Source of the DNA: Mobilibacterium timonense
GTDB lineage: Bacteria; Bacillota; Clostridia; Peptostreptococcales; Anaerovoracaceae
Length of the DNA stretch: 64,000 nucleotides
NCBI RefSeq assembly: GCF_900155555.1
Contig: NZ_FUHN01000008.1
Span: forward strand, 566,117 to 630,116
Reading direction: 5' to 3'
Under the pieces are notes generated by a model that was not told the origin of the DNA, ran no database searches, and saw nothing but the letters and a program-made list of their open reading frames with translations. This document shows, one piece after another, positions 53,281 to 62,193 of this stretch. The translations under genes were made by a program, and so were the position numbers. Numbering within the stretch: the stretch's first letter is position 1; each line of letters starts with the position of its first letter.

Positions 53281-54263
53281 TGGAAGATGTATACATGGGA
53301 ATAGATGTTGGATCCATCTCCACCAAGGGAGTGATCCTCACAAAGGACAACAGGATAGTGGCCAGCGCCTACATCTGGACCGAGGGGAACCCGATCGGCG
53401 CGGTGAAGCAGCTGCTGCACCTCCTGGAAGAGCAGGTCTCCGGGGAAGAATACAGGATCGTCGGAACGGGCACCACGGGCAGCGCCCGTCAGCTGGTGGG
53501 GACGGTGGTCGGAGCCACCGTGGTGAAAAACGAGATCACCGCTCACGCAGTCGGCACCACCACGTTCCATCCTGATGTCCGCACCATTCTTGAGATCGGC
53601 GGACAGGACTCCAAGATAATCCTGGTGGAAAACGGCGTCGCCATCGACTACGCCATGAACACCCTTTGCGCCGCCGGAACAGGCGCATTCCTCTCCAGCC
53701 AGTCCAACAGACTGGGCATCCCGGTAGAGGAGATGGGGGAGATCGCCCTGAAGTCCAGCCACCCTACACAGATCGCCGCCAGGTGCACCGTTTTTGCGGA
53801 GTCCGACCTGGTCCACAAGATTCAGGTGGGGCACACCAGGGAGGACATCGTGGCGGGCCTGTGCCAGGCTGTTGTGGGGAACTATCTGAACAACGTGGGC
53901 AAGGGGAAAAAGATTTTGTCTCCGGTCGTGTTCCAGGGCGGCGTCTCCAAGAACATCGGCGTCGTGAAGGCCTTCGAGCGACAGCTCGGATGTCCGGTGC
54001 TCGTTGACGAGAACGGACACCTCATGGGGGCCATCGGTGCGGCCATCCTTGCCCGCCGCAGCAAGAAGAGAAAGGAATTCAGCTTCGACATAGAGGACAT
54101 GGAGTTCATCACTCGTGAGATCAACTGCGGCGGCTGCCCGAACAACTGCGAGATCATCTGCGTGTACAGAGACGGCCAGATGATCGACAGCTGGGGCAAC
54201 CGGTGCCAGCGCGGAGACGCGGCCGCAAAAAAAGCCGCGAGACGCTTTTCCGAGGAAAACTAG
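53280..54263 (+). CDS. BadF/BadG/BcrA/BcrD-type ATPase (dehydratase/reductase activase)
   Basis: 327 residues. The ASKHA fold is shown by GIDVGSISTKGVIL, GTGTTGSARQL and EIGGQDSKI; the [4Fe-4S] ligands are the Cys in NTLCAAGTGAF and the Cys in ARCTVFAESD. After the fold, an added tail carries NCGGCPNNCEIICVYRDG and NRCQRG, a second Cys cluster matching the end of the fused activases. It hydrolyses ATP to send low-potential electrons to a partner. It is the last gene of the operon, followed by a terminator at 54329-54397. Confidence 0.9.
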   Translation: MEDVYMGIDVGSISTKGVILTKDNRIVASAYIWTEGNPIGAVKQLLHLLEEQVSGEEYRIVGTGTTGSARQLVGTVVGATVVKNEITAHAVGTTTFHPDVRTILEIGGQDSKIILVENGVAIDYAMNTLCAAGTGAFLSSQSNRLGIPVEEMGEIALKSSHPTQIAARCTVFAESDLVHKIQVGHTREDIVAGLCQAVVGNYLNNVGKGKKILSPVVFQGGVSKNIGVVKAFERQLGCPVLVDENGHLMGAIGAAILARRSKKRKEFSFDIEDMEFITREINCGGCPNNCEIICVYRDGQMIDSWGNRCQRGDAAAKKAARRFSEEN

Positions 54264-54328
54264 GCGTGTGGTGCATCCGCGCCGGACGTTCACACGCGGG
54301 CATCTCGCAAGACTCGCGCACAACAAAA

Positions 54329-54397
54329 GGGCAGGCCTGCCGGCGACGATATCTTATCTGATATCTGTTTCGCCGGGCGGACCTGCCCGCTTTTTTT
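54329..54397 (+). terminator. Intrinsic terminator after the activase operon
   Basis: GGGCAGGCCTGCCGGCG pairs with CGCCGGGCGGACCTGCCC (with bulges), followed by TTTTTTT. It separates the operon from convergent pyrG. Confidence 0.8.
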
Positions 54398-54459
54398 GTG
54401 TAAAAACGTTTCACGCGCGACCTGAGCATCCGCTCCGGTCTGCCGTTCGGATCTTCAGG

Positions 54460-56103
54460 CTACCTCTCGGTCTCCTTGCTGGCCTTGATGAACTCCCTGA
54501 AAAGCGGATGAGCCGCGTTCGGCCTCGACTTGAACTCAGGGTGGTACTGAACGGCCACGAAGAACCTGTTCTCAGGGATCTCAACGGCCTCCACCAGCCT
54601 GTTGTCAGGAGAGGTGCCGGTGATCTTCATGCCGGCGGCCTCGACCTGCTCTCTGTAGTCGTTGTTGAACTCGTATCTGTGTCTGTGCCTCTCGTCTATG
54701 ATCAGGCGGCCCTCGTCGTCATCTCTGATGAAGGTACTTCCGCATGTCTTGTAGGCGTCCTCCATGATGCTGTCAGGGCGTACCCAGCAAGGGTAAGCGC
54801 CCAGGCGCATTGTGCCGCCCTTCGGAACGTTGCCTCTCTGGTCAGGCATCAGGTCGATGACTCTGTGCTGGCTGCGCTCGTCGAACTCTCCGGAGTTGGC
54901 GTCCTTCAGGCCCAGCACGTCTCTGGCAAAAGAGATGACCGCCGTCTGCATGCCCAGGCAGATGCCCAGGTAAGGCACGTCGTGGGTCCTGGCGTATGAG
55001 CCGGCAAGGATCTTTCCTTCTACACCCCTCTGACCGAAGCCGCCCGGCACGAGGATGCCGTCCACATCGCCGAGGATCTCGTCCAGGTCATCGGATCTTT
55101 CCAGGTCCTCCGACTCGATCCACTTGATGTCCACGTCCACGCCGTTCTCGTAGCCACCGTGGCGCAGAGCCTCTGCGACCGAGAGATATGCGTCGTGGAG
55201 CTTGACGTACTTTCCGATGAGGGCGATGGTGACCTTGCCGGAGAGGTGGTGTACTCTGTCCAGCATCTGCATCCATCCGGACATCTCGAGAGGGCTTGCC
55301 TCGATGTTCAGCTCGCGGCAGACAATCTCGGAGAAGTGCTCTTTTTCCAGCATCACCGGCGCCTCGTACAGCTGGTCGACGTCCAGGTTCTGGATGACAC
55401 AGTCCTTCTTCACGTTGCAGAAAAGGGAGACCTTGTTCAGGATATCGTCGTCCATGCGGCACGGCGTCCTGAGGACGATCATGTCAGGCGAGATGCCCAG
55501 GCCTCTCAGCTCCTTGACGGAGTGCTGTGTCGGCTTCGACTTGTACTCTCCGGAGCTTGCCACGTACAGGATCGGGGTAACGTGGATGAAGAGGCAGTTT
55601 TCCCTGCCTACCTCGATGGAGATCTGGCGGATGGCCTCCAGGAAAGGCTGGCTCTCGATGTCGCCGGTGGTGCCGCCGATCTCGGTGATGATGATGTCGG
55701 CGTCGGTGGTCTTGCCTACTGTGTAGACGAAGCTCTTGATCTCGTCGGTCACGTGAGGGATGACCTGTACGGTGCTGCCCAGGTAGTCTCCGGCGCGCTC
55801 CTTGTTGAGGATGTTCCAGTAGACTTTTCCTGTTGTGAGGTTGGAGTACTTGTTGAGGTTCTCATCGATGAATCTCTCGTAGTGGCCCAGATCCAGGTCG
55901 GTCTCGGCTCCGTCCTCGGTCACGAAGACCTCGCCGTGCTGGTAAGGGCTCATGGTGCCCGGGTCTATGTTGATATAGGGATCCAGCTTCTGACTGACTA
56001 CCTTGTAGCCTCTGGCCTTCAGCAGGCGGCCCAGAGCTGCGGCGGTGATTCCCTTACCCAGTCCTGAAATAACTCCACCAGTGACGAAAATGTACTTTTT
56101 CAT
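54460..56103 (-). CDS. pyrG: CTP synthase
   Basis: 547 residues, full length. The synthetase domain begins [17 protein letters not shown] (P-loop) and has [13 protein letters not shown]. The amidotransferase domain has the nucleophile in [10 protein letters not shown] and His/Glu in [10 protein letters not shown]. It aminates UTP to CTP with glutamine. AAAGGGGGATCC precedes the ATG. It is convergent with the activase operon. Confidence 0.97.
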   Translation of the reverse strand: MKKYIFVTGGVISGLGKGITAAALGRLLKARGYKVVSQKLDPYINIDPGTMSPYQHGEVFVTEDGAETDLDLGHYERFIDENLNKYSNLTTGKVYWNILNKERAGDYLGSTVQVIPHVTDEIKSFVYTVGKTTDADIIITEIGGTTGDIESQPFLEAIRQISIEVGRENCLFIHVTPILYVASSGEYKSKPTQHSVKELRGLGISPDMIVLRTPCRMDDDILNKVSLFCNVKKDCVIQNLDVDQLYEAPVMLEKEHFSEIVCRELNIEASPLEMSGWMQMLDRVHHLSGKVTIALIGKYVKLHDAYLSVAEALRHGGYENGVDVDIKWIESEDLERSDDLDEILGDVDGILVPGGFGQRGVEGKILAGSYARTHDVPYLGICLGMQTAVISFARDVLGLKDANSGEFDERSQHRVIDLMPDQRGNVPKGGTMRLGAYPCWVRPDSIMEDAYKTCGSTFIRDDDEGRLIIDERHRHRYEFNNDYREQVEAAGMKITGTSPDNRLVEAVEIPENRFFVAVQYHPEFKSRPNAAHPLFREFIKASKETER

Positions 56104-56231
56104 GGATCCCCCTTTATAGATAGAATGATCTGCAAACTCGAACTAATCCAATATATATTAAACGATTTTAAACTGTAACAAAACAACTTTTATTCTATCC
56201 CTATGCCGGCCCGATGACAATTGAGAAAATA

Positions 56232-56259
56232 AAAAAACCGGCCGTCTTTCTGCGGCCGG
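56232..56259 (-). terminator. Intrinsic terminator after the SanA-like gene
   Basis: On the minus strand: CCGGCCG, CAGAAAGA loop, CGGCCGG, then TTTTTTT. Confidence 0.85.
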
Positions 56260-56272
56260 CGGAGTGGACTTG

Positions 56273-56929
56273 TTACCAGCTGGCGGTGCCGTCTCCGGAG
56301 ATCGGGATGGCCGTGCCCAGATATGTGGGATCCGGCTTTGCGATGCACTGGAAGACCGCTTTGCACCTGGCGAAGTATTCCCGCACGTCCTGTGATGTGG
56401 AATTGCTTGAAAAAGAGGTGCTGCAAGGCACGCCCACCGGGCTCAGGCCCAGCATGCGGGCAGTGAATACCGCGCGGTATTCGTGATACTTCTGGGTGAC
56501 GATGACAGGCCTTTTTACCTGAAAAACAGCCTTCGCCCTGTATATGCTCTCGTAGGTGGAGAAGCCGGCGTGATCAAGGAAGATATCGCTGGACGGGATT
56601 CCCGCGGCCAGCACGTAGTTCTTCATGACTTCCACCTCGTTGTAGTTGGTCTGGCCGTTGTCTCCAGATAACAGGAGTTTCGGCGCGGCACCCGCCTCGT
56701 ACAACTCGATGGCCTTGTTCAGCCGGGACTTCAGGGCGCCGCTCGGCGTGCCGTCCGGCCTTACAGCCGCCCCGAGGACGAGGATGCAGTCGGCGTTCTT
56801 TCCCGAGGAACTGTCGTAATTCTGTTCCATATTAAGTGCGCCGGTGATGATCACTGCAGCGTTGAGCACCACGGTAAGGATCACCAGAAGCAGAATTCCT
56901 TTAAATATGAATCTGAATAATTTCTTCAT
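56273..56929 (-). CDS. SanA/YdcF-like (DUF218) membrane protein
   Basis: 218 residues. One N-terminal membrane helix (about 6-28) anchors an outside DUF218 domain: DCILVLGAAVRPDGTPSGALKSRL, LLLSGDNGQTNYNEVEVMKNY and VIVTQKYHEYRA. SanA-type proteins influence envelope permeability and vancomycin sensitivity; the chemistry is unknown. It is not co-transcribed with pyrG because a terminator lies between them. Confidence 0.85.
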   Translation of the reverse strand: MKKLFRFIFKGILLLVILTVVLNAAVIITGALNMEQNYDSSSGKNADCILVLGAAVRPDGTPSGALKSRLNKAIELYEAGAAPKLLLSGDNGQTNYNEVEVMKNYVLAAGIPSSDIFLDHAGFSTYESIYRAKAVFQVKRPVIVTQKYHEYRAVFTARMLGLSPVGVPCSTSFSSNSTSQDVREYFARCKAVFQCIAKPDPTYLGTAIPISGDGTASW

Positions 56930-57165
56930 GAAAATCCTTTCTGAAAAACTCGTTCAGTATACCACAAAATGGCTGCCCGTTCCGGCGGGTCCCGTGGAGT
57001 TCATGAAAAAAACATCTGAAACTTATGCCGCCCATCCCATCGAAGAGTGGCGCGCTGCCGTTCTGCTCCCGGGAGGGCGGATCAGCTGACGTGGCGGCCA
57101 TCAGATATGCGAACCGGCTTGGCAGCCAGCGGGCGTTTCGGACGGGCGGCGCTGAAGATTTCCTG

Positions 57166-57194
57166 TTGAAAAGAATTCTTTCATAGTATAAAAT
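57166..57194 (+). promoter_or_regulatory. Promoter of the tRNA gene
   Basis: TTGAAA (57166-57171), a 17-base spacer and TAAAAT (57189-57194), 13 bases before the tRNA. Confidence 0.7.
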
Positions 57195-57207
57195 ATATGA
57201 GCAGTTT

Positions 57208-57282
57208 GCTACTGTGGCTCAATGGTAGAGCACGGCATTCGTAACGCCGCGGTTGCGAGTTCGATTCTCGCCAGTAGCTCCA
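57208..57282 (+). tRNA. tRNA-Thr (anticodon CGT)
   Basis: A complete cloverleaf: acceptor GCTACTG/CAGTAGC, D-arm GCTC-AATGGTA-GAGC, anticodon loop TTCGTAA, T-arm GCGAG-TTCGATT-CTCGC, and an encoded CCA. The top pair under the anticodon loop (A-C) is a mismatch. Anticodon CGT reads ACG threonine codons. Confidence 0.92.
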
Positions 57283-57285
57283 TTC

Positions 57286-57328
57286 TTAGAGGCTTTCGGA
57301 GGATTCCGGGGGTCTCTTTTTTTACAAA
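57286..57328 (+). terminator. Terminator after tRNA-Thr
   Basis: AGAG...CTCT with an inner CGGA/TCCG pairing, then TTTTTTT. Confidence 0.6.
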
Positions 57329-57400
57329 AAACGGTCAATGAAAAATGAGTCGACTTCCCTGAAGAGGAGGTCGATGAGATGAAAATGTCCGGCATTCATT

Positions 57401-58306
57401 TCAAGTTTCGGTGTGTATTGCGTCAGAGGACGCGGGCCATATTCCAAAACCAGGTGGGCATGAAATGCACGGCGGTTCTGCCTTCAGCATCTGAATACCA
57501 GAGTTCAATCTTTTGGAGATCCGCTCAACATGCTTTGTGTCCAGAGGAGAGTTGGAAGACTCAAATGTTATGATTAGACGTTCTCCAATGTAGATGCCGC
57601 TTCGCTGATATTCCATGATCCTTTTTATCGCTTTGAGAGCGTAGTCGGGGTCGTCCATCATCCCAAAATGTTCCCAATATATCTCCTGACGGCTTTCAAC
57701 ATCCCATATGGTGATATCCGGATATATCACCTTGCTGAAATCATCATTTACGATGCGTAAAGGCTTCTCATAAAAAAATGGTATACCATATCTGACTAAA
57801 ATCATTGCTATGATATATTCAGATTTTGACCTGACAGAAGAAAAGTTCGATGAAAAGAATCGCTTGTTTTCCTTAAAGTAATCGTTGCCTTTATAATTTT
57901 GGGATGCCCACAGTTCACATGCCTCTTCATTAGTCATGAGCGAATCTTTTAACAATTCTCTGATACATGGTGGGAGGCTCAGCGGAACGTTTTCCACTGT
58001 GCAGCAAGAGTCGTAAAAATCTTTCAGCTTTTTCAGCATTTTCAGCTCTTTTGCAGCAGCATTCAGCATCTGAGTGAACAGTCGCTTATGGATAAGTGCT
58101 TGAATAAGTTTCTTCTGACTGCCTCTAATGTACCTGCCAGTTTTTTCCGACGGTGAAATTCTGTGGTAGCACTGGACCACTCCTTTGTTCCTTACAGCTT
58201 TGATTTTTCCGGGAGGCGCAGTGCTTAATTCGTTCACCAGCTCTTCTAACAGCATCTCAAGAAAAGAGATCCTGCCGTTGACCGTTGAGATCAATCCTTT
58301 CAGCAT
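57401..58306 (-). CDS. Orphan protein with a PD-(D/E)XK-nuclease-like domain
   Basis: 301 residues, clearly more AT-rich than its surroundings. The N-terminal ~110 residues are Lys/Leu-rich and probably helical. From about residue 155: SKSEYIIAMILVRYGIPFFYE (Glu), then YPDITIWD (Asp), then EIYWEHFGM (Glu), which mirrors the acidic spacing of PD-(D/E)XK folds although the expected Lys is not in place. I have no firm family name. AAGGAAGGATCTGTA precedes the ATG. It lies beside tRNA-Thr in an AT-rich patch, suggesting acquisition. Confidence 0.6.
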   Translation of the reverse strand: MLKGLISTVNGRISFLEMLLEELVNELSTAPPGKIKAVRNKGVVQCYHRISPSEKTGRYIRGSQKKLIQALIHKRLFTQMLNAAAKELKMLKKLKDFYDSCCTVENVPLSLPPCIRELLKDSLMTNEEACELWASQNYKGNDYFKENKRFFSSNFSSVRSKSEYIIAMILVRYGIPFFYEKPLRIVNDDFSKVIYPDITIWDVESRQEIYWEHFGMMDDPDYALKAIKRIMEYQRSGIYIGERLIITFESSNSPLDTKHVERISKRLNSGIQMLKAEPPCISCPPGFGIWPASSDAIHTET

Positions 58307-59094
58307 TACAGATCCTTCCTTTGTGTTATTAACTAAGATCGCCGGATATCCATGCCTGCATCATTTGGTGAGAAAGTTATATCATTGACCGTGATTTTAG
58401 ACAAACAAAATAATATCGAAAACCGGCATTCTATTGCCGAAATATTGCGTCTATTTTGCGGTGGCGGCAGTTTAAAACCGGGAAAACCAGAAATAGTGGA
58501 GCAAGAAAGAGGAGATAATAAAAACGCCGGATATTACCCCGAGATTTACGAAAACTACAGAGAGGTGCCACGAGATTTCAAATATCTGAAAAATCGGGGT
58601 AACGTACAAGATTTCCAGCATTTTTTTACGACGATATAGTGACTTTTCAAATTCTCGTTGTAGTCCGGGAGAGTTGGAAAAGAAAAATCTGTATAACATT
58701 TGCATCTGTGCACTTCTAAATCCAATACAACTGAGCAAACAGGGTGTACAGATTCGATGACAGCGTGGATCAAGCAAGGGCTTTACCTCGGGATTTTCAA
58801 GAGCTGTTGTCTAGTCGTAGAAAACCAATGTTTTTTTGAAACCCTACAGCGGAAAGACGATGTTTTCAGATCCCGGGGTAAATTTAAGATAATTGGTCTC
58901 ATCTGCTCAACGTTACATTCATTCAGGCTGGTATCGCCGGTACAGAATATCAGAAACTCGGCTGCGATCCGATGCTGGCGTCATTTCCAGCGTCGGTGTT
59001 CGGACCTGCGTATATTCCGTATATAACAAAGGAGCTTGCCACAGCTAGAGATCGACCCCAGCCGGTTTTTTCGCGAAAAAATTTTCCAAACCCC
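58307..59094. other. AT-rich gap with repeated stem-loops
   Basis: No credible gene. It has two long-range stem-loops built on one motif: TTACCCCGAGATTT (58534-58547) with AAATCGGGGTAA (58591-58602), and TTTACCTCGGGAT (58782-58794) with ATCCCGGGGTAAA (58870-58882). Confidence 0.5.
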
Positions 59095-59123
59095 TTGACA
59101 AATTCAGTTGCGCGCAATAAAAT
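59095..59123 (+). promoter_or_regulatory. Promoter of the peroxidase gene
   Basis: Perfect TTGACA (59095-59100), a 17-base spacer and TAAAAT (59118-59123). The spacer contains the first of two dyads. Confidence 0.85.
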
Positions 59124-59150
59124 ACAGACAAATAAATCAATTGCGCACAA
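59108..59150. promoter_or_regulatory. Paired MarR/OhrR-like operator sites
   Basis: TTGCGCGCAA (59108-59117) fills the -35/-10 spacer and TTGCGCACAA (59141-59150) lies just past the start site, 33 bases apart centre to centre, about three helical turns. The sequences resemble OhrR-type boxes. Confidence 0.6.
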
Positions 59151-59183
59151 TCAAACACGACAACCAGAAACGGAGGTCAGAAT

Positions 59184-59726
59184 ATGTCAATATATGATTA
59201 CAGCATTCCAACACCAGACGGCGGCCAGTTCGACCTGGCAGACAACAAGGGCAAGGTGATGATCATCGTGAACACAGCTACAGGCTGCGGATTCACACCT
59301 CACTACGCACCTCTCGAGGAGATGTTCGAGAAGTACCACGACAAGGGGCTGGAGATCGTCGACATCCCGTGCAACCAGTTCATGAACCAGGCACCGGAGA
59401 GCGACGAGGAGATCCACCAGTTCTGCACACTGCACTACAACACGAAGTTCCCGCAGATGAAGAAGTCCGACGTCAACGGCGAGAACGCTCTTCCAGTATA
59501 CGGATACCTCAAGAGCCAGCAGGGATTCAAAGGCTTTGGTGACGGCGAGATCGCCGGAAAGATGGATGGCCTTCTCAAGTCCATCGACCCTGACTACGAG
59601 AGCAACCCTGACATCAAGTGGAACTTCACGAAGTTCGTCGTAGACAGAAACGGCAATGTGGTCGCCAGGTTTGAGCCGACAGAGGACATGGGCAAGCTGG
59701 ATGAGCTCGTGGCATCCCTGCTGTAG
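59184..59726 (+). CDS. Glutathione peroxidase family (thiol peroxidase)
   Basis: 180 residues. The peroxidatic Cys is Cys35 in TATGCGFTPHY; Gln65 in IPCNQF and the Trp/Asn in KWNFTKFVVD complete the tetrad. It uses Cys, not selenocysteine. Bacterial members usually take electrons from thioredoxin and remove organic hydroperoxides. CGGAGGTCAGAAT precedes the ATG. The strong promoter with two dyads implies peroxide-inducible repression. Confidence 0.94.
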   Translation: MSIYDYSIPTPDGGQFDLADNKGKVMIIVNTATGCGFTPHYAPLEEMFEKYHDKGLEIVDIPCNQFMNQAPESDEEIHQFCTLHYNTKFPQMKKSDVNGENALPVYGYLKSQQGFKGFGDGEIAGKMDGLLKSIDPDYESNPDIKWNFTKFVVDRNGNVVARFEPTEDMGKLDELVASLL

Positions 59727-59933
59727 AACCAGGAAAAATTTGAAAAAAGTGATCCGGTGGTGCGCCGGCGGGCGGTTCATCGGCATCATATGACACCATA
59801 GCAGCGTGAGAAAAATACCCTTTTAACTCATTAACTTATTCACTCACTCATTTAACTCACTAACTCAACTAACTTAGACACATTTGATCTAGCATTCACA
59901 CATTTGAAACCGACACTCAAGTTCACCTTTTTG

Positions 59934-59959
59934 CCCGGCCCAGGAGGGGCCGGGTTTTT
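59934..59959 (+). terminator. Intrinsic terminator in the peroxidase-symporter gap
   Basis: CCCGGCCC (59934-59941), short loop, GGGGCCGGG (59946-59954), TTTTT. It probably ends the peroxidase transcript, 200 bases past its stop. Confidence 0.8.
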
Positions 59960-60234
59960 CGTGCGGAATGTGTCACTTGGAACATCCCGCTGCAGTCTGG
60001 CGCCTTTCGCTTGCGCCCGCACAGCTCGCCATATGCCGCCAGCCCGCATCTCCTTTTTTCGGAACTTTTTCCATCAGGACCGCGAAAATGTTCGCAAACG
60101 CTAATTGTCAAAAAAATACTTTTTTCTCATAAATTATGCACGATTGTACGAAAAACTGTACAAACCCCAGTATTTTCAAGGCTTTCAGGTGCATTGATTT
60201 TAGTTTGACAAACAAATATTTTAAAAATTCTTTG

Positions 60235-60263
60235 TTGACATCGATAAAAACACGCTTTATCAT
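60235..60263 (+). promoter_or_regulatory. Promoter of the alanine/glycine symporter gene
   Basis: Perfect TTGACA (60235-60240), a 17-base spacer and TATCAT (60258-60263). Confidence 0.75.
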
Positions 60264-60282
60264 CTACTCATGTACCGATGGA

Positions 60283-60315
60283 CCGGTTGAAAAACCGGCG
60301 GAATTTTTTTTATTT
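60283..60315 (+). promoter_or_regulatory. Attenuator-like hairpin at the start of the symporter leader
   Basis: CCGGTT-GAAA-AACCGG, a few bases, then eight T. It lies only about 15 bases after the predicted transcription start and ~160 bases before the gene. Confidence 0.5.
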
Positions 60316-60466
60316 ACAGATCCGGGCGGTGAAATTCACCGGGTGCCTGGCGCCGGATTGGGAGCATAGAGAGATCGTAGAGATAGGATGAATATTATTC
60401 ACGGTACGAGGGTATAGTTTAATGGGTTGTCATAACGCCGGGCACAAAACGCATTGGAGGTAGCTA

Positions 60467-61933
60467 ATGGAAAGATTTACTGCGATTCTTGAGGTGATCG
60501 ACGGCTATGTGTGGGGCGTGCCGCTGATCGTACTGATCATGGGCACAGGAATTCTTTTGTCAGTCAGAATGGGATTCCTGCAGTTCAGAAAGCTTGGCAA
60601 GGCGCTCAAGTACATGGTCCACAACGAGGAGGACGGTGAGGGAGAAGTTACGAGCTTCGGAGCCCTCACGACAGCGCTTGCCGCGACTGTAGGAACAGGA
60701 AATATCGTGGGCGTCGCCACGGCGGTGGTAACAGGAGGTCCGGGAGCCCTCTTCTGGATGATCGTGGCCGCCTGCTTCGGAATGGCCACCAAGTACGCAG
60801 AGGGCCTCCTGGCTATTAAATACAGGGTCATCGACAAGGACGGCCACGCACTGGGCGGACCTTTCTACTACATCGAGAACGGAATGGGAGAGAAGTGGAA
60901 GTGGCTGGCCAAGATGTTCGCCTTCTTCGGATTCACCGCCGGCGTAATGGGCATAGGTACCATCACCCAGGTGAACTCCATCACCTCTGCGATCAACACC
61001 GTTTTCGACCCGAACAACGAGCACATCGCATTCAGCATCGGTGCCAACTCATATTCATGGGCTACTCTGATCGCTGCCATCCTTGTAACGCTGTGCGTTG
61101 CACTGGTAATAATCGGCGGCATCAAGAGGATCGCCAACGTGGCTTCCTTCGTGGTACCTGCAATGATGATCACTTATGTTGTCATCGGAGTTGCGATCAT
61201 CCTCTGGAACATCACTGACGTTCCTCACGCCATCGTAATCATCGTAGAAGAGGCCTTCGGGGCAAAAGCCGTGGCCGGCGGCGCGCTCGGCGCCATGATG
61301 GTGGCAATGCAGAAGGGCGTTGCAAGAGGCATCTTCTCCAACGAGTCCGGACTCGGATCCGCTCCTATCGCAGCGGCCGCAGCACAGACCAAGGAGCCTG
61401 TAAGACAGGGCCTGGTATCCATGACCGGAACATTCCTGGACACCATCGTGATATGCAACATCACCGGACTGAGCATCGTCCTCACCGGATCCGACAAGGC
61501 AGGACTGGAAGGCGTTGCCGTGACCATGAGAGCATTCGGCAAGGGGCTGCCTTGGCCTGATGCCATCGGAGGAGTAGTCCTCATGGTATGCCTTGCCATA
61601 TTCGCCTACACGACCATCCTCGGATGGGACTACTACGGCGAGCGCTGCCTGGAGTACTTCAGCAACAGGAACCAGAAGGCCGTAAAGGTCTACAGGTGGG
61701 TATACATACTGGCCGTTCTCATCGGACCTTTCCTGACGCTGGACTTCGTATGGACATTCGCTGACATCTTCAACGGACTCATGGCCCTGCCGAACCTCAT
61801 CGGATTGGTGGCCCTCAACGGAGTGGTGGTTGCCGAGACCAGGAGCTACTTCAAGAGGCTCAACGCCGGCGAGATCGACGAGGGTTCCAAGTTCAAGAAG
61901 GTCGAAAGGGCGTCAGCAGACGCGGAAGCTTAG
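60467..61933 (+). CDS. Alanine/glycine:cation symporter (AGCS family)
   Basis: 488 residues, about 11 membrane segments. Diagnostic stretches are FGALTTALAATVGTGNIVGVATAVVTGGPGALFWM near 62-97 and GVARGIFSNESGLGSAPIAAAAA near 283-305. It imports alanine and/or glycine with Na+ or H+. GGAGGTAGCTA precedes the ATG. Glycine uptake would feed the gcv system in this window. The last ~15 residues are charged and variable. Confidence 0.94.
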   Translation: MERFTAILEVIDGYVWGVPLIVLIMGTGILLSVRMGFLQFRKLGKALKYMVHNEEDGEGEVTSFGALTTALAATVGTGNIVGVATAVVTGGPGALFWMIVAACFGMATKYAEGLLAIKYRVIDKDGHALGGPFYYIENGMGEKWKWLAKMFAFFGFTAGVMGIGTITQVNSITSAINTVFDPNNEHIAFSIGANSYSWATLIAAILVTLCVALVIIGGIKRIANVASFVVPAMMITYVVIGVAIILWNITDVPHAIVIIVEEAFGAKAVAGGALGAMMVAMQKGVARGIFSNESGLGSAPIAAAAAQTKEPVRQGLVSMTGTFLDTIVICNITGLSIVLTGSDKAGLEGVAVTMRAFGKGLPWPDAIGGVVLMVCLAIFAYTTILGWDYYGERCLEYFSNRNQKAVKVYRWVYILAVLIGPFLTLDFVWTFADIFNGLMALPNLIGLVALNGVVVAETRSYFKRLNAGEIDEGSKFKKVERASADAEA

Positions 61934-61979
61934 AAACGCTAGAGATACACTTACTATACTTCTTACTACTTCTTTTGAG

Positions 61980-62012
61980 AAAGGCTGCTTCACCAGGTGA
62001 GGCAGCCTTTTT
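61980..62012 (+). terminator. Intrinsic terminator after the symporter
   Basis: AAAGGCTGCTTCACC and GGTGAGGCAGCCTTTTT form a near-perfect 12-pair stem with a T-run. Confidence 0.9.
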
Positions 62013-62118
62013 CCGCGGCCGCGTCACGTATTGTCCTTTTTCTCGAACACCGGGCCGCGGTTTGGTGATAATACAAAAATGTGTTACCATTAGGCGAGCA
62101 ACAGAAGCGTGACCACAC

Positions 62119-62143
62119 CTGTCCCCATACGGGGACAGCTTTT
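62119..62143 (+). terminator. Leader hairpin before the MATE gene
   Basis: CTGTCCCC-ATAC-GGGGACAG followed by CTTTTG, 50 bases before the start codon. It could be an attenuator or a second terminator. Confidence 0.5.
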
Positions 62144-62193
62144 GTATATTCAGAAATTCCACTTCACACATCATCAACGGGAGATCAGAATAC

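Larger units (their letters stand above)
59727..60466. other. Intergenic region and leader of the symporter gene
   Basis: 740 bases with no gene. It holds an AACTCACTAACT-type simple repeat (59824-59876), a terminator (59934-59959), an AT-rich stretch, the symporter promoter (60235-60263), and a ~195-base leader with an early terminator-like hairpin (60283-60315) and the GGTGAA-A-TTCACC stem near 60328. I recognise no known riboswitch. Confidence 0.5.

Noticed and set aside
57262-57282. Attachment site duplication of the tRNA-Thr 3' end
   Set aside because: I could not find a second copy of the tRNA end in the following 2 kb and there is no integrase gene.
58352-59026. 95- and 108-codon frames in the AT-rich gap
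   Set aside because: They overlap the repeated stem-loops, have no ribosome site and resemble no family.
59824-59876. Short AACTCACT-type repeats as a CRISPR or tandem array
   Set aside because: Units are 4-10 bases with no spacer structure; simple-sequence repetition only.
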